This document shows, in pieces, positions 36,137 through 44,649 of a stretch of DNA of 64,000 bases. Origin of the DNA: UBA9214 sp942491995. GTDB lineage: Bacteria > Pseudomonadota > Gammaproteobacteria > UBA9214. The position numbers were made by a program, and so were the translations under genes. The notes under the pieces were generated by a model. It did not search any database, was not told the DNA's origin, and worked only from the letters and a program-made list of their open reading frames with translations. The stretch spans positions 1 through 64,000 of the forward strand of contig CALOCX010000003.1 of the NCBI GenBank assembly GCA_942491995.1. Direction: 5' to 3'. The stretch's first letter is position 1. Each line of letters begins with the position of its first letter.

Positions 36137-37029
36137 GCCAGGACTGGAACAGGCAGACGGAGCGCGGCACGCCCTTCATGCTGCACCTCATCCGCTGGAT
36201 CGCGACGCACCTGGGCCGCCCGACAGCCAGGCTGGTCCTCTACCCGATTACTCTCTACTTCCTGCTGTTTGCACCGGCTGCACGCCGGGCATCACGTGAC
36301 TTCCTGCAGCGCACGCTGGCACAACCCGTGCACTGGTGGCACGTCGCCAAACATATCCACCATTTTTCGGCCACCATACTGGATCGTGTTTTTCTGCTGA
36401 CCGGCAAGTACTCCTGCCTCGACATCCACACACACAAGCTCGAACTGCTGCAGCAACACCTGGACGCCGGGGCCGGCTGCATTTTGCTCGGCTCACATAT
36501 TGGCAGTTTCGAGGTATTACGGGCGCTGGGGGTGTGCCACCACCGGATTCCCGTGAAGATCCTCATGCAGGAGGCACACAATGAACAGATCACCCGCATT
36601 CTGCATGCCCTCAATCCGGAGATAAGTGACACGGTCATCCAGTTTGGTCATGCGGATGCGCTGTTGCAGGTACATGAATACCTGCAACAGGGTTATATCA
36701 TCGGGATGCTTGGCGACCGGGTTGTCGACAGCCGCAAGACGACGCACTGCGAGGTGCTGGAATCCGAAGCTACCCTGCCCTCCGGACCGCTGCTGGTGGC
36801 AGCCATATTGAAGGCCCCGGTGTTATTGTTCTTCGGGATCTATCAGGGAGAAAACCGCTATGATATTTTCTTCGAGGAGTTCAGCGACCAAGTCACGGTA
36901 GACCGCAGGCAGCGCGAACGCGACCTGCAGTACTGGGTACAGAAATACGCGGACCGGTTGACATACCAGGCACGCACGCATCCCTATAACTGGTTCAACT
37001 TTTATGACTTCTGGGAAAATCACAGCTGA
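36133..37029 (+). CDS. LpxL-like lysophospholipid/lipid acyltransferase
   Basis: The 298-residue protein belongs to the HtrB/LpxL acyltransferase family: a hydrophobic N-terminal segment (about 18-45), the HX4E catalytic motif in SHIGSFEVLR near residue 120, and MLGDRVVDSR in the middle. In aryl-polyene clusters such a protein is thought to move the aryl-polyene acyl group onto a lipid or glycolipid at the inner membrane. Starts at GTG 36133, overlapping the stop of the dehydratase; its end overlaps the LolA-like gene by 26 bases. Confidence 0.87.
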   Translation: MSQDWNRQTERGTPFMLHLIRWIATHLGRPTARLVLYPITLYFLLFAPAARRASRDFLQRTLAQPVHWWHVAKHIHHFSATILDRVFLLTGKYSCLDIHTHKLELLQQHLDAGAGCILLGSHIGSFEVLRALGVCHHRIPVKILMQEAHNEQITRILHALNPEISDTVIQFGHADALLQVHEYLQQGYIIGMLGDRVVDSRKTTHCEVLESEATLPSGPLLVAAILKAPVLLFFGIYQGENRYDIFFEEFSDQVTVDRRQRERDLQYWVQKYADRLTYQARTHPYNWFNFYDFWENHS

Positions 37030-37591
37030 ACCCTGGCTGCTGCTGGTCTTTCTGGTGTTGTTCATCAGCCCGCCAGCCTGGGCAGACTTCTCGCTGGAGA
37101 TGCTGCTGGAACAATTCACCCGGACAAGCTCCGCGGATGCCCGCTTCAGGGAAGTGAAGCAGCTGGCGTTACTGGAAGCCCCCCTGGTGGTGGAAGGCAC
37201 TCTCAGCTACCGGGCTCCGGACTACCTGAGAAAGGAAGTCCAGCATCCGGAACATTCACTGTTCGAGATCAGCGGGGATTCACTGCGTATCGAGACAGGC
37301 AAGGAACAGCGCACGCTCTCCCTGGACAGCCACCCGCTGATTCGCGCCTTTGCGGAATCCTACCGGGCAATACTCTCGGGCAACGGTGCGACCCTGGAGC
37401 AGCACTTCGAAACCGAACTGGCCGGCACCCTTGAGGACTGGACGTTGCGCCTGCTGCCCCGGGACAAGCAGGCGCGTGGCTATATCGCAGCGATCATCAT
37501 CAGGGGAAGCAGCGGCCAGATTCACTCAACCGAGACACTGGAGGCATCCGGTGACACGACACTGATGACGATCACGCCGGAAGATGACTAG
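37004..37591 (+). CDS. LolA-like outer membrane lipoprotein carrier
   Basis: The 195-residue protein has a signal peptide (about residues 1-27, ending PAWA) and then a LolA-type fold sequence (FSLEMLLEQF, VEGTLSYRAPDYLRKEV, LRIETGKEQRTLSL). LolA-like proteins in aryl-polyene clusters are taken to carry the lipid-linked product across the periplasm. Start ATG 37004 and stop both overlap the neighbours, so the gene is coupled to the acyltransferase and to the MMPL exporter. Confidence 0.87.
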   Translation: MTSGKITAEPWLLLVFLVLFISPPAWADFSLEMLLEQFTRTSSADARFREVKQLALLEAPLVVEGTLSYRAPDYLRKEVQHPEHSLFEISGDSLRIETGKEQRTLSLDSHPLIRAFAESYRAILSGNGATLEQHFETELAGTLEDWTLRLLPRDKQARGYIAAIIIRGSSGQIHSTETLEASGDTTLMTITPEDD

Positions 37592-39908
37592 ACAGGCAAT
37601 CCTGCCGCTGCTTGCCTGGCTGCTGCTGATAAGCGCAGGCATCGCAGTCCTGCGCGGCACGCCGGTCACACATGACCTCACGCAGTTCCTGCCAACCGGC
37701 GCCACGCCGCAACAGCAGTTGGCGGCCAGCCTGGTTCGCAGCGGGCCGGCCAGCCGCCTGATCCTGATCGGGCTGGAAAACGCCAGCCCGGCGGAGTTGG
37801 CACAAACCAGTCGACGCATGGCCGGGATACTGCAGGCAAGCGGCCTGTTCTCCCGGGTCAACAATGGCATGCAGATCGATATGGACAGGCTGGCGCTGGA
37901 ATTCCGCTACCGCTACCTGCTGGATCCAGACACCGCCACGACATCCTTTGACGAGCAGCAGCTGCGTAAAGCCTTGCAACAACGGCTCAGCGAGCTCTCC
38001 AGCGTACTTCCGCTCATGGACCGGCAGCAACTGGCAGCCGACCCGACAGCCGCATTTCGTGCGCTACTCGGCAACTGGCAGTCACAACGGCAACCACAGA
38101 TGCTACATGGTGTCTGGTTCTCGCAGGACGAACGGCGAGCACTGCTGGTTGCGGCCACCCGCGCGCCCGGTTTCGATTCAGCAGCACAACAGCAGGCAGT
38201 CAGCACCATCCGCGCGGCATTCACTGCAGCAGAAGCAGCATCTGGCACCGGCCTGCTGCTCACCGGCTCACCGGTTTTCGCCGACAATGCCCGCAACACC
38301 ATCCGTTCCAGCCTGCAGACACTGTCGATCACGGCAGCCATACTCGTCAGTTTATTTCTGCTGTTCGTCTACCGGTCGTTTTACCTGCTCATCCTGGCTG
38401 GTTTACCGATAGTGACGGGGCTGCTCGCCGGCAGCATCGCGACATCGACCCTGTTCGGCAATATACATGGCATTACCCTGGTATTCGGGATCACGCTGCT
38501 GGGCGTCGCTATCGACTACCCGATTCACCTGTTCAGTCACCTGGCGTCAGACAAAACCCCGCGGCAGTCCATAGTACACATCTGGCCGACCCTCCGGCTG
38601 GGTGTCATCACGACGTGCATCGGCTATCTCGCCTTTGCACGGCAGGACTTTCCCGGACTCGCACAGCTTGGCGTCTTCACCACCTGTGGATTGCTCGCTG
38701 CTGCCGTCATTACCCGCTGGCTGCTGCCCTCCCTGCTGGTTTCCGCCAGGCCGCCAAATGTCCGGGGCATCCTGACGACCGGCTTGCACCCGTTATTGAA
38801 CCTGCAGCGAAGCATCGCCCGGCGTGTGCTTGTTGCAGCAATTTTCATGCTTGCGCTGCTGGCAACATTCTCACCACCCGAGTGGGAAACTGACATCTCG
38901 GCCTTGAGCCCGCTTTCCAGCGCAGAGCGCCGGCTCGACAGCAGCCTGCGGCAGGCCATTGGTGCACCTGACGTCAGCCAGCTGATCGTGGTTAGCGGCG
39001 CAGACCCGGAAACGGTATTGCTAATCTGCGAACAGGTCGCAGGGAGACTGCAGCGCGCCGTCGAGCAGGGCCTGCTGACGAGCTTTGATACACCGAGCCG
39101 TTATCTGCCGAGCAGCGCGACACAAATACAGAGGCAAGGCTCGCTGCCTGATACCGCGACGATAACACAGCAGATGGCCGCCGCAATGCAGGGGCTGCCA
39201 TACAAACAGGAAGCCTTTGCACCCTTCCTGGCCGCACTGTCCGAGAGCCGTGCGCTGCCGCCGCTGGGACCCGATGAGGTGGAAGGCACGCCGACAGGAC
39301 TGCGCATTCAGCCGTTGTTATTCAGTGACGAGACCAGCTGGAAGGCCTTGACTCTGCTTTCCGGTATTACCTCGAGCGCCGACTTCCGAAACTGGTGGCA
39401 ACAGCAAGACTTGAAGGATGCACAACTCATCGACCTGAAGCAGGCCTCCGCATCGCTGCTGACTGAATTCCGCAACAGCACACTGGAGCGGCTGTTGCTC
39501 GGCATTGCCGCCATTCTGCTGATCCTGTCGCTGGGTCTGCAATCCTTCACAGCGGCACTCCGGATCCTGTTACCGATTCTGCTCGCCATCGGCCTGACCA
39601 GCGCCCTGCTGGGTGCCATGGGGGAACGTCTGACACTGTTTCACCTGATCGCCCTGCTGCTGACCGCCGGGATCGGCATTGACTACAGCCTGTTCTTCCA
39701 TCGCCGCGAGAGCCAGGACACGGAGCAGTTAAGTATCCTGCATGCCCTGCTGGTGTGCGCCGTTTCCACCACCACCGTGTTCGGCCTGCTTGCCGCCTCC
39801 CCGATTCCCGTACTGCATTCAATCGGCATTACCGTTACCATTGGCACCCCCTTATGCTTTCTGCTTGCGCTTGCAGCCTCAAGTTACCCGGCTCTTGAAA
39901 AGCGATAG
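37584..39908 (+). CDS. MMPL/RND-superfamily exporter
   Basis: The 774-residue protein has two RND-type halves, each with one leading helix (first near residues 7-22, second near 408-430), a periplasmic loop, and a bundle of five helices (about 250-380 and 630-770). FGITLLGVAIDYPIHLF and LLTAGIGIDYSLFFH show the conserved Asp-Tyr pair of proton-driven members in each half. It would move the lipid-linked polyene out of the inner membrane to the LolA-like carrier. A 14-base gap leads to the ketosynthase; the DUF3261-type lipoprotein usual at this spot is absent. Confidence 0.9.
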   Translation: MTRQAILPLLAWLLLISAGIAVLRGTPVTHDLTQFLPTGATPQQQLAASLVRSGPASRLILIGLENASPAELAQTSRRMAGILQASGLFSRVNNGMQIDMDRLALEFRYRYLLDPDTATTSFDEQQLRKALQQRLSELSSVLPLMDRQQLAADPTAAFRALLGNWQSQRQPQMLHGVWFSQDERRALLVAATRAPGFDSAAQQQAVSTIRAAFTAAEAASGTGLLLTGSPVFADNARNTIRSSLQTLSITAAILVSLFLLFVYRSFYLLILAGLPIVTGLLAGSIATSTLFGNIHGITLVFGITLLGVAIDYPIHLFSHLASDKTPRQSIVHIWPTLRLGVITTCIGYLAFARQDFPGLAQLGVFTTCGLLAAAVITRWLLPSLLVSARPPNVRGILTTGLHPLLNLQRSIARRVLVAAIFMLALLATFSPPEWETDISALSPLSSAERRLDSSLRQAIGAPDVSQLIVVSGADPETVLLICEQVAGRLQRAVEQGLLTSFDTPSRYLPSSATQIQRQGSLPDTATITQQMAAAMQGLPYKQEAFAPFLAALSESRALPPLGPDEVEGTPTGLRIQPLLFSDETSWKALTLLSGITSSADFRNWWQQQDLKDAQLIDLKQASASLLTEFRNSTLERLLLGIAAILLILSLGLQSFTAALRILLPILLAIGLTSALLGAMGERLTLFHLIALLLTAGIGIDYSLFFHRRESQDTEQLSILHALLVCAVSTTTVFGLLAASPIPVLHSIGITVTIGTPLCFLLALAASSYPALEKR

Positions 39909-39922
39909 CCCTGTTGACGGCC

Positions 39923-41122
39923 ATGTCGAATAACAAACCGGTACTCACTGACTTCACGTTGACAAATGCACTTGGACACGGTGCAACCGCCACATTAAGC
40001 GCTCTGCGCGAACAGCGCAGCGGTCTGCGCCCGTGTGATTTCGACACCGCGGAGCTGGATACCTGGATTGGCCGCGTCGACGGCATCGAGGAAGTCACCC
40101 TGCCGGCGACGCTGCAACGCTTTGACTGCCGTAACAACCGGCTGGCACTACTGGCTCTGGAGCAGGATGCCTTCACCGCTGCAATCGGCAAATGCAGGCA
40201 GCGCTACGGTGCAGGGCGCATAGGCGTTTTTCTTGGCACCAGTACTTCCGGCATCCAGGCGACTGAACTGGCCTATCGTTGCCGTCACCCGGACTCCGGC
40301 AGACTACCGGACTGGTTCGACCTGCAAAACACACACCTCATCTACTCGGGGGTCGATTTTGTCCGTGAACTGCTGGATATCCATGGCCCATCGCTGGCAA
40401 TCTCGACAGCCTGCTCATCAAGCGCCAAGGTATTTGCCGCCGCCAGCCGGCACATGCAGGCCGGCCTTTGCGATGCCGCACTTGTCGGCGGTGTCGACAG
40501 CCTGTGCCTGACGACACTGTATGGCTTCAACGCCCTCCAGCTGGTCTCCGACCGGCCGTGCCGGCCCTGGGACCGGGAACGCAACGGCATCAGCATTGGC
40601 GAGGCTGCAGGGTTTGCGTTGCTTGAACGGGACCCTGGCGGAAAAGGCAACCACATTGCCCTCCTCGGCTACGGTGAAAGCAGTGACGCCCACCATCTTG
40701 CAACACCGCATCCACAAGGCACCGGTGCAGCGCTTGCCATGCAACATGCCCTGCAAATGGCGGGGCTTGACAGTGACGACATTGACTACATCAACCTCCA
40801 TGGCACGGCAACAACGACCAATGACACGTCGGAAAACGCAGCACTGCGGCAGGTCTTCGAACGCCTCCCGGCATTCAGTTCGACCAAGGGCTGGACCGGG
40901 CACACCCTGGGTGCCGCCGGCATCACCGAGGCCATCATTGCCTGCCAGGCCATCGAGCATGATTTTGTACCGGGCACGCTGAATACCACGCACCCCGACA
41001 GCGCATTATCCGGGGGACTCTTGCTGCAAGGTCGCAACCAAGAGGTCAGCACCGTACTCAGCAACTCATTCGGATTCGGCGGCAGTAATTGCAGCCTGAT
41101 ATTTGGCGAACCCCGCTTATGA
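39923..41122 (+). CDS. Beta-ketoacyl-ACP synthase (FabF-like, active)
   Basis: The protein of about 399 residues (ATG 39923; TTG 39914 also possible) has the full catalytic set of a FabF-type condensing enzyme: Cys164 in STACSSSAK, a His in NLHGTATTTND (about 293) and a His with neighbouring Lys in KGWTGHTLGAAG (about 326). It would extend the aryl-polyene chain by malonyl units together with the Cys-less partner encoded next. The stop overlaps the partner's start (TTATGA). A second, separate ketosynthase is usually found at the end of such clusters; none is present here. Confidence 0.9.
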   Translation: MSNNKPVLTDFTLTNALGHGATATLSALREQRSGLRPCDFDTAELDTWIGRVDGIEEVTLPATLQRFDCRNNRLALLALEQDAFTAAIGKCRQRYGAGRIGVFLGTSTSGIQATELAYRCRHPDSGRLPDWFDLQNTHLIYSGVDFVRELLDIHGPSLAISTACSSSAKVFAAASRHMQAGLCDAALVGGVDSLCLTTLYGFNALQLVSDRPCRPWDRERNGISIGEAAGFALLERDPGGKGNHIALLGYGESSDAHHLATPHPQGTGAALAMQHALQMAGLDSDDIDYINLHGTATTTNDTSENAALRQVFERLPAFSSTKGWTGHTLGAAGITEAIIACQAIEHDFVPGTLNTTHPDSALSGGLLLQGRNQEVSTVLSNSFGFGGSNCSLIFGEPRL

Positions 41123-41913
41123 TCAGAGCCTACCTGCAGTCAGTCGGTGTTGTTGCACCGGGACTAAGCGACTGGCCAACATGCCGGGATATTCTGACCG
41201 GACACCTGCACTATCTGCCCGCACCAATACCGCGATTCAACCCGGAGACATTGCCGGCCAACGAACGCCGGCGCATCACACCGACCATCCGTATCGCCAT
41301 GCAGGCTGCCACGGAAGCCATGCAGGGAAGTACGCTTGACGCCAAAAGCGTTGCGACAGTCTTTGCAACAGGCTACGGTGACCTGGATATCTCGGACCGT
41401 ATCTGCAATGCCCTGACCCTGCCGGAAAGGCCGGTGTCACCAACCGATTTCCATAATTCGGTACACAATGCGTCTGCCGGATACTGGAGCATCGGCAGCC
41501 ACTGCCGCCAGCCTTCAACGAGCCTGTCGGCCGGCGTTGCAAGCTTCGCGGCCGGCCTGCTTGAGAGCATTACGCAGGTATTGTCTGACAGGCATCCGGT
41601 AATGCTGGTTGCCTACGACCAGTCGCCGCCACAGGCACTCGCCAGCGCGCACACAAACACCCTGCCCTTTGCTGCCGCCCTGGTTCTCACCCGGCAGCCG
41701 GATGAAAACAGCCTCGCGAGGCTGACGCTGACGCCTGCAGAACAAGCGGCAAGCGACTGCATGCAATGTACAGCTCTGGAAGCACTCCACCGGGGCAGTC
41801 CGGCAGCGCGGGCACTGCCGCTGCTCGAACTGCTTGCGAGGGGGGCAGCGGCAGAGTGCATCCTGCCTTATCTAGATACACGCGGCCTGATGGTAAAGTA
41901 CGCGCCATGTTGA
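41119..41913 (+). CDS. Ketosynthase-like chain-length factor, no catalytic Cys
   Basis: The 264-residue protein resembles the N-terminal half of a ketosynthase (the PF13723-type domain). The position of the active-site Cys is filled by a different residue (QPSTSLSAGVASFAAG where a ketosynthase has TACSSSAK). Proteins of this type pair with an active ketosynthase in aryl-polyene clusters and set chain length. The context fits: overlaps the ketosynthase stop upstream and the dehydratase start downstream. The HNSVHNASAGYW segment is well conserved in this subfamily. Confidence 0.85.
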   Translation: MIRAYLQSVGVVAPGLSDWPTCRDILTGHLHYLPAPIPRFNPETLPANERRRITPTIRIAMQAATEAMQGSTLDAKSVATVFATGYGDLDISDRICNALTLPERPVSPTDFHNSVHNASAGYWSIGSHCRQPSTSLSAGVASFAAGLLESITQVLSDRHPVMLVAYDQSPPQALASAHTNTLPFAAALVLTRQPDENSLARLTLTPAEQAASDCMQCTALEALHRGSPAARALPLLELLARGAAAECILPYLDTRGLMVKYAPC

Positions 41914-42350
41914 TAGGGAAGGAGGAGTTGTGCAGCCTGATACCCCATGCGGGAAGCATGTGCCTGCTGGAGGGTGTAATTGACTGGAATGCAGGGGAAA
42001 TCCGCTGTTCGGCCCTTTCGCATACTGACCCCGCCAACCCCCTGCGCAGCAACGCCGGGCTCGCCTCGGTGCATTTGCTGGAATACGGTGCCCAGGCCAT
42101 GGCTGTTCACGGGGGGCTGCTGGCCCGCGAATTCGGGATCAGGATATTGCCAGGCTACCTGGCGGCGTTGCGTGACGTTGTCCTGCAGCAGGAATTTATT
42201 GATCACATAACAGCGCCCTTGACGATCCACGCACAAATGATCGCAACCCTGGCTGACAGTTTCATATACCGGTTCAGCATCATCGCCGGGGGTATTGAGC
42301 TGGCAAGTGCCCGCGCCACGGTTATATCCCGGAAGGTTACAGCGCAATGA
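41907..42350 (+). CDS. Hotdog-fold 3-hydroxyacyl-ACP dehydratase (ApeP-like)
   Basis: The 147-residue protein has the opening LIPHAGSMCLLEGVIDW and a VHLLEYGAQAMAVHGGLLA helix that match the COG4706 hydroxymyristoyl-type dehydratases found in aryl-polyene clusters. The catalytic His is in PHAGSMCLL, near residue 14. I chose ATG 41907, which overlaps the stop of the chain-length factor; the longer frame from 41766 runs through that gene. It likely works as the second dehydratase, giving the conjugated double bonds. Confidence 0.85.
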   Translation: MLIGKEELCSLIPHAGSMCLLEGVIDWNAGEIRCSALSHTDPANPLRSNAGLASVHLLEYGAQAMAVHGGLLAREFGIRILPGYLAALRDVVLQQEFIDHITAPLTIHAQMIATLADSFIYRFSIIAGGIELASARATVISRKVTAQ

Positions 42351-43066
42351 TCCGCGCCCTGGTTACCGGCGGCAGCGGCGATATCGGCGCGGCGATATGC
42401 CGCAGCCTGGCGCAGTCCGGCCTGCAGGTCATTGTGCATGCAAACAACTCCCTGCAAAGCGCGGAAACGGTTAAACAGACAATCGTGGAGTCAGGCGGAA
42501 GCGCCGAGACGATCTGTTTCGATGTAACCGATGCGGACGCCACCGGGGAGGCACTTGAGTTATTAATGACCAGCGGTGCAATCCAGGTAGTTGTCAACAA
42601 TGCCGGCGTCCACGATGATGCCCCCATGGCCGGCATGGAGCGGGAACAATGGCAGCACGTCATCGACGTCTCGCTCAACGGTTTTTTCAATGTCACCCGG
42701 CCGCTGCTGCTGCCAATGATGCGGACGCGCTGGGGGAGGATCATTTCAGTCTCGTCAATCTCGGGTATTACCGGCAACCGTGGACAGGTGAACTATGCCG
42801 CGGCCAAGGCCGGCATCCATGGAGCGACCCGCAGCCTCGCCCTTGAAGTGGCCTCAAGAGGCATAACGGTCAACGCCGTTGCGCCCGGCATCATTGCGAC
42901 AAGCATGACCGGGCAGGTCTTTGATACGGATAAAATCAGGCGTATGGTACCCATGCAGCGCGCCGGGACACCCGACGAGGTTGCTGCACTGGTCAGTTTC
43001 CTGGCCTCGGATCAGGCTGCATATATCTCCGGCCAGGTGATATCGATTAACGGAGCCATGGCATAG
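42347..43066 (+). CDS. 3-oxoacyl-ACP reductase, FabG-like
   Basis: The 239-residue protein is a classical short-chain dehydrogenase/reductase: the NADPH site VTGGSGDIGAA (about residues 6-16), NNAGVHDD around 84-91, the catalytic Ser in SVSSISGITG, and Tyr-x-x-x-Lys in NYAAAKAG (about 145-152). The end IISINGAMA is close to the FabG norm (SGQVISINGA). It overlaps both neighbours. It would reduce 3-oxoacyl-ACP during polyene synthesis. Sequence gives no way to exclude a role in ordinary fatty acid synthesis, but the context favours the cluster. Confidence 0.9.
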   Translation: MIRALVTGGSGDIGAAICRSLAQSGLQVIVHANNSLQSAETVKQTIVESGGSAETICFDVTDADATGEALELLMTSGAIQVVVNNAGVHDDAPMAGMEREQWQHVIDVSLNGFFNVTRPLLLPMMRTRWGRIISVSSISGITGNRGQVNYAAAKAGIHGATRSLALEVASRGITVNAVAPGIIATSMTGQVFDTDKIRRMVPMQRAGTPDEVAALVSFLASDQAAYISGQVISINGAMA

Positions 43067-43827
43067 TGAATTCCGCTGCATTCCCCCGACTCGCCGTGGT
43101 TATCCCGGCATACAACGAGGCATCCACCATCGCCGACATAGCGCGCCGCGCCGGCGACTACTCTGACCGGGTCATCGTCGTCAATGACGGCTCCAGCGAC
43201 GAGACGGCCCGGGTGCTCGAGAAACTGCCGGTTACCCTGCTAAACAACACGCAGAATCTCGGCAAAGGCAAGAGTCTGCTGTGTGGCGCCCGGTTGGCCC
43301 TTGAGCAGGGAGCCACTGCCGTCATCACCCTGGATGGAGATGGCCAGCACCGCCCCGAAGACATCCCCCTGCTGCTGGAAAAGGCTGCGGCAAACCCCGA
43401 CACGATAATTATCGCCGCACGGCTCCACAACAGAAACTGCGCCCCGCCATTGAGGCGTTTCGCCAACAGTTTTGCTGATTTCTGGATATCCTGGGCGGCC
43501 GGATATCGTATCTGCGACAGCCAGTCAGGATTCAGACTATATCCAGCGGCAACATTCCAGCAGTGCCCCACGGAAAGTGACAACTTCGTTTTCGAGAGCG
43601 AAATCCTCATCGACGCCGCGCGGCAGGGAATGTACAGCAAGGGCGTGGCTATAGGCTCGGTCTACCATCAGAATAGCAGGAACAGTCACTATCGCCCGGC
43701 AAGCGACACCTGGGCAATCATCAGGATGGTTGCCGGAAAACTGCTTAATCGCGGGCTGTATCCACTCGGCCTGCTGCGCGCTCTGGGCATCTGGTCACAC
43801 CCGCAGACCAGGCAATCATCGATCTGA
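43066..43827 (+). CDS. Family 2 glycosyltransferase (DPM1-like)
   Basis: The 253-residue protein has the GT-A fold of family 2: AVVIPAYNEASTI (about residues 9-21), VVNDGSSDET (about 36-45), a DGDGQH metal-binding motif near 88-93, and SQSGFRLYP. GTG 43066 overlaps the reductase stop. Aryl-polyene clusters often include such a glycosyltransferase, perhaps for adding a sugar to the lipid anchor. It is the last gene of the set; a 130-base AT-richer gap without a clear terminator follows before the convergent genes. Confidence 0.87.
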   Translation: MNSAAFPRLAVVIPAYNEASTIADIARRAGDYSDRVIVVNDGSSDETARVLEKLPVTLLNNTQNLGKGKSLLCGARLALEQGATAVITLDGDGQHRPEDIPLLLEKAAANPDTIIIAARLHNRNCAPPLRRFANSFADFWISWAAGYRICDSQSGFRLYPAATFQQCPTESDNFVFESEILIDAARQGMYSKGVAIGSVYHQNSRNSHYRPASDTWAIIRMVAGKLLNRGLYPLGLLRALGIWSHPQTRQSSI

Positions 43828-43959
43828 TCCAGCAAGGCAGCTTCAGATTATTGCAAACAGTTTACTATCACCTACGATCCATGATGGATCACAAACAGAC
43901 AGGGAAGATCCACATAAAACTTAAATTACTCGGGACAATCATAACAGCACCAATCCGAA

Positions 43960-44301
43960 TTACGACGGCGCCTGATCCTGGAACAGGCGCTCCCTCGCCA
44001 CCAGCTCATCGCCTGGAAAGCGGATAATCAGCAGGATGCGCCTGATCTCTTCGCCCAGCAAATACTCGCTGAGAGGCAGATCATTTCCGGGTGCAGGCGA
44101 TTTTTCATCATGTTTGATATTCATTGGACCGAGGTGCATGGAAACAGGGTTGACCCTGAAATACTTTTCAGGGTAAGCAAGCACCTCTGTAATGCGATCG
44201 ATAGAGTCATCCAGTGTCGTCAACCTTGCGCTGGCCCGATCAAGCGCCTGCGTCGTGCACTGCTGCTGTTGCTGCAGCGCCGTATGCTCGCTGCGTTCCA
44301 T
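43960..44301 (-). CDS. Hypothetical small protein, distal gene of the kor/antiporter operon
   Basis: The 113-residue protein is helical and charged at its N-terminus (a poly-Gln run QQQQQ near residue 10) and has a globular-looking C-terminal half (PLSEYLLGEEIRRILLIIRFPGDELV in part). No family is recognised. It is in the same frame as the upstream ORF ending at 44326, separated by two consecutive TAG stops and 24 bases, so the two could be halves of one ancestral gene. It is the last gene on the minus strand before the convergent polyene-type cluster. Confidence 0.5.
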   Translation of the reverse strand: MERSEHTALQQQQQCTTQALDRASARLTTLDDSIDRITEVLAYPEKYFRVNPVSMHLGPMNIKHDEKSPAPGNDLPLSEYLLGEEIRRILLIIRFPGDELVARERLFQDQAPS

Positions 44302-44325
44302 GTTTAACAGTGCGACTTTCCACTA

Positions 44326-44649
44326 CTATCCGACGCAAAAAAAGTCATGCACTTCACGATTGTCACTGAGCACCTGGCGCATATCCTCGACACCGGTGAA
44401 GAAAGCCCGTAGCCTCGGATCACTGCTCCATAGCGATCTGGTGACTTCAACCGGACCCGGTAAGCTGGCAACAATTTCCGCGCCATGCTCAAGCGCCTGC
44501 TCGATGGCTAGCCTGAGTTTTTCCGGTAGTTGCTCACGGCACGTAGCTTCGATTGCCAGCTGGATCTCTGCTTCCCTGGCACGTGTGGCCGCTTTTCTCG
44601 CCTGGCGTTTAGGGAGCAGCGGTCGCGGCTGTCTTTTCGAATGTATCAC
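44326..44649 (-). CDS. Hypothetical small basic protein overlapping the antiporter end
   Basis: The 107-residue product begins with a basic stretch (HSKRQPRPLLPKRQARK), continues with charged helices and ends in VEDMRQVLSDNREVHDFFCVG, not recognised. The first ATG overlaps the antiporter gene by 41 bases in another frame; a start further inside cannot be excluded. It stops with two tandem TAG codons, and the next open frame (43960-44301) continues in the same frame. Confidence 0.5.
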   Translation of the reverse strand: MIHSKRQPRPLLPKRQARKAATRAREAEIQLAIEATCREQLPEKLRLAIEQALEHGAEIVASLPGPVEVTRSLWSSDPRLRAFFTGVEDMRQVLSDNREVHDFFCVG

